DNA from: Schizochytrium sp. TIO01
Lineage: Eukaryota > Sar > Bigyra > Thraustochytrida > Thraustochytriidae
Direction: 5' to 3'
NCBI GenBank assembly: GCA_004764695.1
Contig: SMSO01000036.1
Span: forward strand, 2,268,001-2,332,000
Length of the DNA stretch: 64,000 nucleotides
Part shown: one piece after another, positions 1-13,443 of the stretch
How the letters are laid out: every line of letters starts with the position of its first letter
Numbering within the stretch: position 1 is the first letter of the stretch
Notes under the pieces: model-generated
What the model saw: only the letters and a program-made list of their open reading frames with translations
Database searches by the model: none
Told to the model about the DNA's origin: nothing
Program-made: the position numbers and the translations under genes

Positions 1-519
1 AGGTAATGCTAGAGTTGATGAATTATAGTGCCAAAGACGAGCCGCAAGGAGGCCCGTTACACATGAACCACCATAGAGCATGCCAGAGAAACGACCCTGC
101 ACGAAATTGCCCCAAGTCGAGCCTTCCCACGTATAGTACAGCATAAATGCATAGAGTGTTGTTGCTATCGCAATACAGACACCTATGCAATATGGTGCCG
201 TAATAACCACTCTGTGAAAAATCTTCAGCGTCCATCGCTGCTCGGCGCCAAGGTGCTGGCAGCACCACGCGCCCAAATTACCTGGCAGAAGCCACCATCT
301 ATATCGAATGCGCTCTAACACAATCACCATTACCAGGATGACTAGGAGGAAAGCGATCGAAATTGATGTGAGCCTGAAGTCAGTATGGCCTGGTGAAAAA
401 GTTGAATCTATTGAGTTGCCCTCACTTATGTAATCTGATTCGTAAAGCCTCCTTCGCGAGAAGGCATTTACCCAGTCTGCTGTACCAAGCATATTTCTTA
501 TTGATTCCAACACTGACAT
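1..519 (-). CDS. Multi-pass membrane protein, 3' end cut by window edge
   Basis: An open frame of 173 codons runs from an ATG at 519-517 to position 1 with no stop, so the gene continues to the left. The context before the ATG is A-rich (aggaaaATG) and the frame is closed upstream by a TGA. The first 50 residues are polar. Hydrophobic segments follow at about residues 51-69, 104-129 and 144-163, separated by basic, Trp-rich stretches (RYRWWLLPG; a short Cys-Cys pair near 86-87). I do not recognise the family; it could be a transporter, receptor or enzyme of the membrane. The long hydrophobic segments without simple-sequence bias, unlike the DNA to the right, argue that this is a real gene. 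Confidence 0.6.
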   Translation of the reverse strand, partial: MSVLESIRNMLGTADWVNAFSRRRLYESDYISEGNSIDSTFSPGHTDFRLTSISIAFLLVILVMVIVLERIRYRWWLLPGNLGAWCCQHLGAEQRWTLKIFHRVVITAPYCIGVCIAIATTLYAFMLYYTWEGSTWGNFVQGRFSGMLYGGSCVTGLLAARLWHYNSSTLALP

Positions 520-1734
520 TTTCCTCGCCGAGTTCCAAAATTCGCAACTCCAATACAAAATTTTATATTTCGCTCAGCCGGCTCAGCTCCCGCCGCGACC
601 CCGACAGCAAAACTGCTAAATTATCCAATGAGGAGCACGCGATAGCGCGAATTTGTATTAATGAGTAAATAATATATATTTGTGAAAAACAGGAAATGCC
701 GAAAAGTATACCAATCAAAGAATCCACCGAGTCAGGAAGCGCGCGAGAGAGAATGGATGAGCAAGGCAACCACCCGAGAAGGAGATCAGCAACCGCAGAT
801 TAACGGAGCCCGCGCGAGCTAGGGCTTCGCACTCGGCGAGAAAGGCCTAACACGAAGAGAGAAAGCTAGAAGAAAGAAGGTATTGAAAAGAAGTGGATCG
901 ACAGGATCCCGGGGCTGCGGAATCCACCCAGCCGCAGCGGAGGGAGCCAAGACGCAAGGAGGGGCCTCCCTGCCTCTTCCTCGCCGCCCCCCGAGCGAAA
1001 GCGGCGCGCAAGAGAAGCGCCGCGAGTGACCCGAGGACGCGTCGTGAGACCGCGCCGTGGGGGAAAAGAGAATGGTTCAAATAATAGTGATGTGTATTAT
1101 TATGTATTTCCATCACATCAATTTCTTTCAATCGTAAGAAAAACCCTTTCTTCCCTCCAGCTCTAATTTTCTTTCCCTTTCTACGCCCCTTCTCCCCTCC
1201 CATCCCCACTGCCACCTAAAGATCCCAGTGTTTCTCCCCTCACTCTTTCCAGACTCCACTACAAATTCTTTCATTTAAAAGAATCTCTAAGCTCCTCCTA
1301 CACGTGCCTAAGTAACCCTTAAAGCTGGCTAGAGCCGCTCTATGGTGGTCGGAAAAGAACGCCAGTCGTTAGACTAAACCCATAGTACCCCTTTCGGGGT
1401 AGGTGGCGTGCGAATAATACAAGCACCGGTCCACTGCTTGAGAGCCCCTTTGCGTTCTTTTTGCGTTCTTTCTCGCTCTCCTCCTCTCGATGGGTCGCAA
1501 TTCAGCGTCGCACAATGAATAATCAATTAAACGCCGCTCCGTCTTCCGTTTGTTTGGAGAGAGCCCCGCCGAGGAGGGATAGCGAGCCCGAGGAGACCCT
1601 CTCGCAGCCATTGACGCCCCAGGACGCACGGCCTTCCTGGCCCCAAGCCGGCACAGCCAAGTGCTTCACAGGTCTTGTGCATCACAATTGCGCCCTTTCG
1701 TCAGAAACAAACCTATGCATAATACGCTCAATTG

Positions 1735-1830
1735 CATTTCTTTCTTTCATTCATTCTTTCAATTGCTTTTCTTTCAATTGCTTTTCTTTCAATTGCTTTT
1801 CTTTCTTTCTTTCTTTCTTCTTTCTTCGTC
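1735..1830. repeat. CTTT / TTTCAATTGC simple repeat
   Basis: Three copies of a 14-base unit containing CAATTG are followed by a run of CTTT tetranucleotides, seen directly. Confidence 0.85.
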
Positions 1831-1937
1831 TCTCACAGTGGTCCCCGGGGACACCAATTAGGGTGTGCGACAGCTTCTGTGTGATGGGTTGCGCAGTCTG
1901 CGGCTGGAGTCCGGGGAACCCGCATACTAACCAACTC

Positions 1938-1983
1938 GAGTCTCTCACTCACTCACTCACTCACCTACTCACTCACTCACTCT
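1938..1983. repeat. ACTC tetranucleotide microsatellite
   Basis: About ten ACTC units with one CCTA interruption, seen directly. The reverse unit GAGT forms another long tract at 11719. Confidence 0.9.
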
Positions 1984-2300
1984 AGGTTTGGGAGATTACA
2001 CAGAGATTCATTCCCGCAGAATCTGGAGACTTTGGAGCTGCGACAATACATATCGCCTCTGGAGCCTGGTCCTGACAGGCCGGGTTGTCTGCAGAAGCTA
2101 GCTCGTTGTCTGACAGTTTGTTACTTAGAAACCGCGAGAAAGCGGCCGCATCGGCCTTAGTGTGCGGTATGAAACCCTTACCAAGAGGGTTTTTGATTGA
2201 TTGATGGTTTTATTTTATTTTATAGTTTGAGACTTCAGTAAATTAAAGTAAAATAACATAAGTTTAATGAAGATGAAGATGATGGTTATCATCCTGAGAT

Positions 2301-5300
2301 CTCTCGTTTCCATGGATCTTCATGGACGACGGCAGTGTCGAAATACGTGTGCGACTCTGCGAAGAGGGCGCCCGCACCTCCATGTGGTTTCCTTCCGTGG
2401 CTGAGTTGGCTCACTTTCCTGGGATGGCGATGATTGCGCTAAATAGCTCTTGAACTTGTTGGCGCATTTGGTCTCCGTGCGCTGGCTCGCGACTAGCAAC
2501 TCTTAGGCCATGGCTAGGCGGTATTATTGGGAGCTCGAGGGCGGAGTCGAAGTTTCAAGATGATCTGGGAATGGTTGGAGCTACCTACTGTAGCGTTGGC
2601 TCGTGAATGTGTACGAGGATGACGCAGTAGTCACTCATCATCGCGATCCCTGGGACAGAAATGTGAAGCATGAACTTGGCTTTTGGAGAAAAGTTTTGAG
2701 GCCTCTTGGAACACTTGCGACGATTTACTACCACCTTATGGGAGGGAAATGGCCACAGAAAAGAAGTTTAGTTGGAAAGCCTCCTAACCCAAGCTTAGGC
2801 ATTCACCATTTCTGTAGGTGACTGCATGCATAGACTGCTTCACGTTGGTACCTGAAGGCTCATGCGATTGCTGGGCTAACTCGAGGTCTTTCTGGCGGCT
2901 GCACGTAGTAGGAAGCCAGGCATTGCAGGACATCAGGATCGTGACGTTTCGATAATTAAGGGGTGTGCAGAAAGACGATGGGAAGATAGTGTTCTTTTTT
3001 GTTTTGTTTTGACAAGTAAAAGTACAGGTAGGATAGGTACCTCTAGAGGTTCAATTTGGATGTCCGAGTTCATGCAAGCTCGAAACGTGAAAACTCAGAC
3101 TCCGAATGGCAGAGGCAAGTACCTTGTTATTATACATTCTTCAGAATGCCATAGTGGAGACGGATGGCACAATTGTAGTGTATGATATCAGTTGTGCTCA
3201 GGGCGTCTAATCGATAATTTGTACAGTTTGCAGATGGAAACTTTCAGCAACCAACAGAGCCCTGAAACTCTTTCTAGTATTGACTTGTACTAGCATGAAA
3301 TGCGGCCGTCAAACTGTTTACCAAACTTGATACCTCCTCCTTTGCAGAACAACTTGAAACGGAGTACAGGAACGCAGGCCATGCTTACAGCCATGGGAAA
3401 TGACATTAAAGGTCAGTTCGTTGACCAGGACTTCACAAGGTAATGGCGTCTACCACGACAGTTGCTCAATATTCTGTGAATGGCATTAATCCAAATCTTG
3501 GTTGTTTTTGTCCAAGTTGTTTTGGAAATAGGTTGGAGAACCAAGATTACGAAGAGGTCTAAAACTTTAGATTGAACACAGCTTTTTATATAGTACACCT
3601 CCTAAAATGCCTCTGAATTGGCTTATGCTTTCTGCCTACATGTAGTGCCAACCTTGCAAAGGAGCGCTCTACTTGAGCACATCCTGGCACCTACGAAAAT
3701 AAATCTGGCTGTGCAGATATGCATGAGATGAGATGGCATTGCACAACACACGATGACATTCTCCATGACAATTCGAATGTTTCATGGCGTGATTTCGCGA
3801 GCAAGTAAGTATGTATGCATTGCAGCTGAGTGGCCCACTCCAATCCTGAAAGCCTTGAAAAGCAGCCAGAATTCCACCAACGAACTTGAATCCGCTTATG
3901 AGAAGTATCAGAAGTGGTGCAAATATAGCAGACCTGGTTTATTAAAATGAACCCACTTGAATGGTGAGGAAGTTATTAGGCGAAGGCTATGAGTTCGGGC
4001 GTATCTTTTCTGGTAGGTGTGCCAACTAGGAAGATTTAATCTACACAAATGATTCTCTCCGACATGGGCGAATGAATGCAAGGGCGATCTAGCTCGGGAA
4101 TAACAATCCAATCATGAAAGCAAGTAGAAACATGGTCATGTCACCAAGCTTTGATCATTCGTATGTGACCAGTAAGATTTTTGCGGGTCATCAAAGTGGG
4201 GAAACGAACTTTCAAGACGGCAGGTGCACCAAAAGATTCGGCTAATGCTTTCAGTCCTGATGATGGAGGAGCTCTGAAATGGCCATAGCATTGCCGAATT
4301 TTACGCAAAAACATTAGTTCTTGACGAGGCCAAAACATAACGTCCGTATCTGAAATTATATATAGGTAGTGGCTGTATAATGCTTTTTCAGACAGTTCAG
4401 ACAGGTTTAGCTCGAAACGTTCGACGGGCCAGGACTCATTGCTGAGAGGTCGTTGATTTCGCAGATTGGACGCATTAGCCAGAAGTCACTTGCTTCATGC
4501 TAAGATAGCCGTTAGAAGGCAATGGTGAGTGACAGCAACTATTATTTATTCAATAGTTAATAAGTATATGGAAAGTATCAAAATATGCGGCTTCTTCTTT
4601 AACAACAGTGATCCGACAGGGAAAAAACGATCATACAAGAATTGCTTGTTCTTTCTGACATACGTATGCTATCAGATTCGTGATTTAGTACCACCACAAT
4701 GTAGACCGCAAGAGGGAAGCAAACTTCGTCCCTTGACCTGCACGAAACTTGATTTTGCCAGTTACAGACTTTTATTACACTCTGCTTCTCGTTTGACGAC
4801 ACATAAATGGTGCCAAAATTTGCAGGCACATATTTTCCACCTTGCTACCAAAACAATACAAGTTAGCCATTCCAACTAACTCACTGTGTGTGGTAACAGT
4901 TTAGAAGTGTTTTTAAGTTGAGAATTAATTGTAGGATGCTTGATTTCTATTCATTTTTGTATTCTTCATCAACAAGCTCTAAGTTGCTTAAATGTAAAGT
5001 ACCACTTTGGAAGAGGCCAGGTAGGTAAACAAACGTGGTATATATTGTTCCGCCTACCGCGAAAACGAACCTTATTTCATGTTGTTCAATTCTCACCTAA
5101 TTCTCAGCAGTATCCTGCCTCTGGAACAACTTTTTTACATCAAGTACTGTTACTGTTCTAGGTGTGGTAATTCTGATTTTCAAAGCACCTTCGTGTTCGA
5201 GAAATAAAAGTAGTAGTGCGAAATGAACTCTATCAATGACTTACCGTGAGGATGCAACATCAAAACCTCGATTCCAAGTATGTAATTCAAGTTCTCAGGC

Positions 5301-7756
5301 CAAAATGGTCAGCATGTATCTGCCAGAAGGAATCAATGCAATTCAAAGATCCGTCCTTGCTATGGAGCACTGTTTATAATATTGACAAGCTCAAATTCGT
5401 AGAAGAATGAGGCTGCTAGAACACAATGTTCATAGTGCGTCAAACAAATGTTTGTTGTTTTGGATTGGTGTTTCTTCGAGGGACGGAATTTCTCAGGAGC
5501 TGTCACAATGAGCAGCTATCGCATTGAAAAAGGTTTTGTACTCCGTGAACCATGATATAGCTCTGCATGGTACCAGGGAGACATATATTTGTTGAGTGGT
5601 TGATGGCATGCACGGATTGTAGAGATATATTATTCGTGGAAGCTTTACGCTCTCTGTACTTATTTATTTTTAACACCCTCAAGATTTTGTGTTTCGACTA
5701 CTCCAAATGTTCTCAATAAAGAACAACAACAGATGTCGTACATTTATTTTTTAACATAATAGTTGGTTATATGAAGAAAACAGGAGATTAGACAACCAAT
5801 CAGATTATACAACCAATCACGTGTCTGCCTAGATTCTATGCAGAGTCCGCCATATTCCAGCGACGTCTCTACAAGTCGTTTGCTAATGGATAATGATTTG
5901 AAATATAAAGGTTGCCAGGCGATCAGCCAGCTTAATTTCCTCGCTCGCTTGATGCATTTCTTAATCATCCATAAAGTCAATTTAGCATGGCGCTTATGAG
6001 TCAATCCATCAAAATTTGATCGTGGTACCACAAGGGAGACAATTATAGAAACCCAAAACAAAAACGCATCTCTGAACTTACCCATGCAAAGGTACCAAAC
6101 AACAGCATGCGCAGGTAAAACGCTTACCTGTTACGGTACTAGGGAGCAGGCCGATGGCACGGAAAGCATCAAGTCAGAAGTGCAAATTCATCCACAAGAT
6201 CCCCCTTGGATTACAGATCAGCAAGCAACACCAAACCTATGGCTGGTAATATTTAGGAAATCTAACCTCAAATAATGTATGCGAGTCGTGAATAAACCTT
6301 TCGTATGTTTACACATTAACTGTATTGGTTAGAAGACCTGGTACACTGTGCCAAGTCAGTATAACGCTAATTCATAAGCATAACTCCTTTGCCCTCGGTT
6401 GCAACTACATAATCTAACTATCTACTAGATCGTCCTAAGTCATCCTTCTAGTTGATCAGTCTGAGCTTTTAGTATGGGTTGAACATCTTCTAATTGGAAC
6501 GATTGCTGTTATGTTCTAACGTTCAAGCTTCAGTTCGTAACACAAATAAAGTCTCATGCTTTGCAGTCATGAATTTAGCATAGTAGCATAGCTAAAATGT
6601 TCCACACTAATCTTACGCGTCAAAATCTGTCAGGCTACCGGTACTATTTCAAACCACAAGGATGCCTCTAGTTGCTGACAATGCTATAGAGGCCCGTGGC
6701 TGCGAGTCAATAGTGACTATGTCTGGTAAATTATTTTATCCGTGTCCTCAGACGAAGACAATTATTTAATATGAGTGAGCGAGCAACAAATCCAGAAACC
6801 CTTCTCTGCCCCCAACTCCAGGATGATTTTTTGTATGATCGATATATTCATTATCTGTAGAAAATAGGCCACTCCACGACGATTTACTCCACCGCGCTTC
6901 CGTGGGTCGAGCTGATGACAAAATCATGGGACTTCCAGACACAGATGTGCTGCTCAAATGCAGCGCAGAGCAGCACCTTTCGGGGGGCATCCTTTGCTCC
7001 TGAAACTGTAGGTATCATAAGTAGGTGGAAGCTCTAGCAGTTTTAGTCTTTTATGCAGTTTTGGTACACCAAGTAAAAAGCAATGAAGCATATTGCGTAC
7101 CTACTACCTACTTCAATATAAACAAGATGGATAGTAGTTGTACCTAGCTTTAATGTCGAGGTTGACAGGTAGGTAGGTGGGTGGGTGCCTACCAAGAGTA
7201 GCCAAAAGCTCTTTTTGGGCTTCTTCATAGTCGATGACTTTCCCACTACTATACCCCAGGAATCAGCCTCTTGAAACATGACTCGAAAACGGATAAAGCC
7301 TCAAGATACCGATTCAACTCTTTAAGCAAGCACCCACGCTCAAGTTCCGACGAGGCTCGTGTCGATAAGTTTCTCACTGTGCAATACTACCACCTAGGTG
7401 AACGATGAGTCTCTGTGAGAGCCCGTCCACATTACGAAGAGAGCACCAAGTGCAAATCATCACAGCCCTGCGCTTTTGCTGTCGATGATTTCATTGGAGT
7501 ACCAACGATATGACGAAACATGTGTATTTTCTGAGCTTCCAACGGCACCTGGCATCGTGCTGGATATCGCTGCACTCGGCAACTGCAAAAGACCTCCTCG
7601 GCAACAGCCAACGACTTCAAGCTTGCAAGAGTTGCACCACGCAGTACCTTTTATCTCTGCTGATGAAATTACATCAATTTCCAGCCCAGCTCAAGGAACC
7701 CTAGCTTGCTAGCTAGCTCTAGGTACCTCCTTACTTGAAAAAGCAAGGAAACCACG
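2301..7756. other. Intergenic, no gene recognised
   Basis: AT-moderate unique sequence. Short frames such as 3753-3950 (plus) and 4141-4338 (minus) have fairly ordinary amino-acid composition but match no family I know and are not extended on either side. A GTAGG-rich patch lies near 7165-7195. The stretch may contain an eroded gene or element, but I cannot name one. Confidence 0.45.
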
Positions 7757-7828
7757 TTCAAGTTCAAGTTTAGGTTCAAGTTCAAGTTCAAGTTTAGGTT
7801 CAAGTTCAAGTTCAAGTTCAAGTTCAAA
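7757..7828. repeat. TTCAAG hexamer minisatellite with TTTAGG variants
   Basis: About twelve hexamers of TTCAAG are interrupted by two TTTAGG units. It resembles the TTCAATC tract at 12190-12262 in style. It is followed at 7950-7980 by short AC and GA dinucleotide runs. Confidence 0.9.
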
Positions 7829-9523
7829 AGAAAGCAAAGAAAACCAAAGCAGAGAAAACAGCTCAAGTCGGTCCGTCCAATCGAGCTGCCTTCATCTTTA
7901 ACTCGGGTCATTCTGAGCCCGGTGGAGCTTTGGATGATGGCCACCTGCGCACACACACAATAGAGAGAGAGAGAGAGAGACCCACGCCTGCGCTCGCGCT
8001 CGCCCAGCAACGATGATGGACTTTCCGTCGCTCGATCGCTCGGAGTTGACTTCTTCGAACATTGGCCCTTCGCTGCTGTATCCCAGCCTCAGACCAATGG
8101 GCGGATAAGGGCCTCGAAGGCCAAGCTTTCCAGGACTCTCGCTAAAGTTCATGGTCTCCACGGCGGTCAGGACGATGACGGCGATGCAGAAGATCCCGAC
8201 GACGGATGGTACGTATGTATGAACCTCACCATCGTGGCGGCGACCGGCGCCGAGGCCTTCTCGGCAAGCAGCAGCTGCAAACAGTCGAGGGCGTGGTCTC
8301 CGCGGGGTCATGTGTCCTCGAGCGAGCGGCGACCCTGCATCGTGGATCTCGAGCGCACAGCCGTGAGTGAAAGACAGACAAACAAACACAGAGACAGACA
8401 GTTCGTGGATCTTGCGAGACGAGACGCCTCCGCGTGAGAAGCCGAGGACAGGAGGTGGGCCTGGGAGCCGCCGCCACTCCCTTCGAGGCCTCTTTCGCGG
8501 CAGCTGTGCTCCTCGAACGCCTGGGTGGCCTCGTGGGCAGCCAGAAGGCAGAAAGAATCAGGTAAGAAAGCGAGAAGAAACGAGCAGGAAAGTCCTTCCT
8601 GAGTTCTCTCTGTTCAACCCACTTTCGAATGCATTCGTTCACTACTCTCACTATAACATATTGCGATATTACACAATGCATCGAATCATTATTTTATTTT
8701 ATAACGATGATTAAATAAAAACGTTTAAAAAGAAAAAGAGGGAAAAAACATTTATTTTGCTGCACTTTTGATCGAAAGTGCGACGTGCTCTGGAGAATCA
8801 CCATGAGCAGCCACGCAGGTTTAGGCTGGAGACTATATACTTCTTGATCTTTATATCCTCGCGATGACGACGATGACCCTGGTCCAATCAGGGTCGCCAT
8901 TGTTCAGTTGGGTCCTCAGAAAAAAATGATCTTCTTGATCCTCTGTGAAACAAGTGAGATAGGCCTCACTCTAAACTTCTATTACAATAGCAAACGCGCA
9001 CTCATTGTTTCTGGCCTTCACTTTTATCAATTAAAAATAATATATATATACTTTTGTGAAAAAGAGTAGATGGAACTCCTCGGCTGTTCAACAAAGTTAT
9101 TTGCAACAATTTATGTAGATCGTGCCACGCTCTAGAAACGAGGCTCGGCGCATCGTCCGTGAGCGAATGCCTATAAATTCTCGAAGACAATTCGAAGACG
9201 TTCCTACGAGTTTGGAAAAAGAAGCCCAAGTTCGAAGGCCTTTTATGTTAAAATGGATGTAGTTGGAAAAATAAAACATACTTTTACAAAAAGAACTAAC
9301 TTTTAAGCCTCCTTTGCTGGAAGAAAGATTCGCCAAGATGAAGAAAGGCGCCAAACAAAGAAAGTATTTGAAGGAATTTCTTTTCTTTTCTTTTTCAACA
9401 AAATAAAATTAAATTTATTTTATTTATGTATGATATATAGATGATATATATATTAAAAATTAAAATTAAAAGAAAAAGAAAAAGAAAACGAGGACACGAA
9501 GGAGGGAGGGGCAGACAGCGAGT

Positions 9524-9875
9524 TAGTTCGTTAGTTAGTTCGTTAGTTCTTCAAATACACGAATGAATCCTTTGACCACTCCAAAGGCAGCCTCAGCCGA
9601 TCAAGCAAAAGCCTCTCGTCATTTCAGCTCCTCGACGCTTTCGCTCGCGACCTGTGCCTTCTCTAAGCTCCACGCGCCTTCATTTCCGCCCATCTACAGC
9701 CTTTCTCCATTTCACAATCGATCTCGAGGATCTGTGTTTATTCTTCGCAGCTACGCCTCCTAAGCAGAACAAATATGTACATATACCCTCAGAAGGCTCA
9801 TTCTTTGTTTCTTTCTTTTTTGTCTTTCTGCACATGCATATAAGTATGTAAGTATGTAAGTATGTAAGTATGCAA
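9524..9875. repeat. Short tandem repeats: GTTAGTTC and GTAAGTAT
   Basis: GTTAGTTC-type octamers at 9524-9550 and four GTAAGTAT units at about 9844-9874, separated by unique sequence. Confidence 0.75.
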
Positions 9876-10915
9876 ATATGATGTCTGTACGTCTGCAATT
9901 CTCTCTATCAGCGATGACGGGAATCTTCTCCTCCAAAGAAGCGCGCCTCATCTGAGGCTGAGAAGGCGGCGTTCCGGAGAGAGGGGCGGCGGGAAATAAG
10001 CGGCGTTGAGGCCTTCAGTCTTCGCGATCGCACGGCTTCTCGAGCTCTTCTTCTGCGGACCGCTGGTTCTGATGACGCGGAGCTCTCTCGCTTCGATGTG
10101 AGCGAAACGGCGATTAAGAGGAGGAGGCGCTATAAATAGCGCTCATCTTTTGGATTCCTCTTTTCAATTAATCAATCAATCAATAATTCATTCATTTGCT
10201 TCAGGTTATTGGTTTGTTGATGTTGGTCCTAAGCTTAAAGACCAAATCAATTGCGTCTTTTATAATTATAAAGTGTACATATTGAGAGGAGAAAAACCAG
10301 TTGGTGCTCGATATGGTGACGGCGCCTTTTTTTGGAAGCGCAGGATTTAATGATGGATTGCTTTTTGGCTCTTCTGCTCAGGCCCCGAATACAATACACA
10401 ATTCATGGACGCATGGATGCATAAACCTTCTTGATAACTTGGCGGTGGTTGGGATAAGGCACATCCATCCACGGCGTCCCTCGCGGCGGCAATATTCTCC
10501 GTCTGGGGGAGCCAATTGCAGATTCTGCGTGAGTTTCTTTCATTTACTTGCTACTTTCATGATACCTGCACTTACTTTGGTCGATTGAAGCGTGTGCATG
10601 AATTGGGGGTATCCAACGCTTAGGTGAAAAAATGGCATGAGCACGATTTGTTCCCTCACCCATTCATTCACTCACTCATTCATTCATCCGTTCACGCCAC
10701 GGTCCCCCGCGTTCTCCAAGATCTCCTCTCCAGGAAAGGGTGCATAACCGTTCTCTGCAGAGCCAAAGCCGTCTCTCGAGCTCTCGCGAAGGCCTGAAGC
10801 TCGGCTGATGACGCTTCTTTGCGATATCGAACGGCTGCGAAAAGGCTCTCCGTGTCCAACTCCCTGCCATGTTAAAGTTGTAACTATTACTATAATTCTT
10901 AACTTTTTAAAGGCG

Positions 10916-10944
<29 letters not shown>
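10916..10944. repeat. Poly-T tract, 29 bases
   Basis: An uninterrupted T run, followed by AAATTAAATTAAATAAATT. Confidence 0.9.
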
Positions 10945-10951
<7 letters not shown>

Positions 10952-11261
10952 ATTAAATAAATTAAAAATATATAATCAATTCAGTAAATAAATAAAAAGT
11001 ACAAATCAAATAGAAAACGTTGCGACAACAACGAGAACGACAGCAAAATACACGCCCTCCTTGAACGTATTCTTTCGCCATGCGGCGTAATCGAAGAGGC
11101 CCCCAAATAGCTCGCAGCGCACCACCCCGTTCGGCACTACCTCAGACTCTAGTCTAGATTCCTCATGACACATTAAACTTATTTATATTTTGATGAAAAC
11201 AGCCTCTCATCCTCAATTATACACGTACGCGTGTGTATGTATAAATAAGAGAGTTCTGCGA

Positions 11262-11320
11262 TTTGCTTATTTGCTTATTTGTTTATTTGTTTATTTGTTT
11301 ATTTGTTTATTTGTTTGCTT
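11262..11320. repeat. TTTATTTG octamer repeat
   Basis: About seven units of TTTATTTG, the first two as TTGCTTAT variants. Confidence 0.9.
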
Positions 11321-11718
11321 GAAATAGATTTAAAATAGATTTACAATAGAAATTAGATAAAGGAAACCATATGAGAAGAAGGACGGAGCATCTTGAGAAG
11401 CGCTTGGACTTGGAGAAGAACCCTGAAGATCCGAATCCGACGCCGTCATCATCCCCAGTCTTCACTGCACTCGATCGAAATCACTGCCGTCGCGACTGCA
11501 CAAAAGCTTCCCTCGGAACCTCTGCTTTGGACCGGAGGGCCAAGGCCAAGGAAGGGATACAGGCGTCGGCAAGACGCGAAGAGCCCTGAGCAAACTGCGC
11601 GATGGAAACCCCAAAGAATGAGAGCAGTTATGCTTTGCCAGTGGGTTGGCAGAGAGCCCATTAGCTAAGAAGAAAACTACGAGAGTCTTTAAGGGTTTAT
11701 GCATAGGTAGGATGAACA

Positions 11719-11771
11719 GTGAGTGAGTGAGTGAGTGAGTGAGTGAGTGAGTGAGTGAGTGAGTGAGTGAG
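11719..11771. repeat. GAGT tetranucleotide microsatellite
   Basis: Thirteen consecutive GAGT units. It creates the Leu-Thr-His-Ser repeat in antisense frames, which should not be read as protein. Confidence 0.95.
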
Positions 11772-12189
11772 TTATAAAGGAAGGGGCGGGGAAGTACAGG
11801 GTACCCCCCTCTAAAGGGAGGACACTTGGAAGAAAAGGTACCAGGAAGGGCCAAAGGGAGGCATAGAGGAAGCACGCAGGAACGGGCACCGCAGCGCGCA
11901 CTGCGGGAAGCGGTGCGAGGATTTTTCTCGGACAGGAGCCTGAGGAGGCACTCCCACAGTAGAGCCCTGGGTTCCTGAAGGCTGTGGGGGAAAGGAGAGT
12001 CTGAGTGGATCGGGCTAGGTAGTCGTAGAGGTTTGCGATAGGTAAGTCCTATCAGAAACTCGCAAGACAGGGAGACCTCTGTTCCCCCTACCACACCCGC
12101 ATTCACTTCGAGTTGTTCGAGTCCCTCTATCTTCCTAGCTATTCGGGTATTACTAAATTTATTGTTTCGTTAAAAATGAAAATACATGA

Positions 12190-12262
12190 ATCAATTTATT
12201 TCAATCTCTATTTCAATCTCAATCTCAATTTCAATCTCAATCTCAATCTCAATTTCAATTTC
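12190..12262. repeat. TTTCAATCTCAA minisatellite
   Basis: Tandem hexamers TTCAAT/CTCAAT, about eleven units, seen directly. Confidence 0.85.
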
Positions 12263-12763
12263 AAAGAGATGTATTTATTTAGTCATTCATTCAACTATTG
12301 ATGCATAAGAAAAGGGCGAAAGAGTGAAGCGATGAGTGAATATACAATGAGCGGAGAAAGCAGTGGCGACTTTCCTTTACCTTTCTTTGTTCTCTGCGTT
12401 CTCTTCCTTTTGAAGAGCGGCGGAGACCACACTATGCCTATGGATGGATTACGACGAAGAGCCCAATGCGAAACGAAAAGAGCGACGACCGCGCGAATCT
12501 CGGCCACCTGAGATGGGCGTCATCTCACGCATTTCGCCTGTTTGCTCAACATTCCTACGCACCCGGAAGAAGGAATGCATCTGCTGCTGCTTCGCTTCTG
12601 ACTTTGTAACCAACCAAGTGACGAACTGCAAACGTGGACGACCAGTCTCTCTCATTGCTCGATGGCAGTGGTCAGTATTTCCATTCATCCGTCGCGCTAT
12701 ATATATTTTTATAGAAATATATGCATCTATAAATATACAGATATATGCATGTATGTATGTATC

Positions 12764-12802
12764 TATAAATAGAAATAGAAATAGAAATAGAAATAGAAAT
12801 AT
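12764..12802. repeat. AGAAAT hexamer repeat
   Basis: Five to six AGAAAT units inside a TATA-rich stretch. Confidence 0.85.
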
Positions 12803-13249
12803 ATATATTTATATATGTATAAGTTTATCTGTGTAATTACGCTTAGAAGGACCCGGCTTGCGGCAGATGAGTGGACAGGCATTGCGAGGAATGTGTGGAC
12901 TCGACTGAAGCCAAAACGGCGTTGAGCGGCTCAGTCTTCGGAGCAAACGAAGGGTCGGGGACGCGGAGAGTGCGGACTGTCTGTCAGAGCCACGCACACA
13001 GTCACACTCACATCCACTCACGCGAAGCCACTGCAAAGCTGCAGTGCAAAGCTGCAGAGAGTTGATCCAAGCTTTGATCCAATCATTGACCGATCTTTCA
13101 GGCGCTCGCTGCTGCCTTCTCTTCTTCTTCTTCTTCTTCTTCTTTCTCTTCAGTCCTCAATCTTCGTGGAATTGTTTTTGATTAAAAGCAGATAAATAAA
13201 GGGCAGCAACCACAAAAAGGAAAAGAAAAAGAAAAAGAAAAGAGAATCT

Positions 13250-13443
13250 CATTCATTCATTCATTCATTCATTCATCAATTCATTCTTTCATTCATTCTT
13301 TCATTCATTCTTTCATTCATTCTTTCATTCATTCTTTCATTCATTCTTTCATTCATTCTTTCATTCATTCTTTCATTCATTCTTTCATTCATTCTTTCAT
13401 TCATTCTTTCATTCATTCTTTCATTCATTCTTTCATTCATTCT
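13250..13443. repeat. ATTC microsatellite grading into a 12-base satellite
   Basis: ATTC tetranucleotides occupy 13250-13276. Roughly fourteen near-perfect copies of the 12-mer TTCATTCATTCT then run to 13443. The units are remarkably uniform, which suggests recent expansion. Confidence 0.95.

Larger units (their letters stand above)
520..2300. other. No supported gene; GC-rich patch and microsatellites
   Basis: This stretch holds a GC-rich patch at about 890-1070, a CTTT/CAATTG tetranucleotide tract and an ACTC tract (listed separately). Reading frames here translate to Arg/Ser-rich or simple-repeat peptides and follow base composition rather than any protein family. It probably includes the promoter of the gene at 1-519. 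Confidence 0.5.

Noticed and set aside
1461-1985. 174-codon plus-strand open frame
   Set aside because: Most of it is translated CTTT and ACTC simple repeat.
7757-7828. Telomere-like TTTAGG units
   Set aside because: Only two TTTAGG hexamers among about ten TTCAAG units; not a telomeric array.
11462-12106. 214-codon minus-strand open frame
   Set aside because: Its centre is a Ser-Leu-Thr-His repeat produced by the GAGT microsatellite, and the ends have no family resemblance.
13250-13443. CRISPR-like array of short repeats
   Set aside because: Units are contiguous with no spacers; it is a satellite in a eukaryotic genome.
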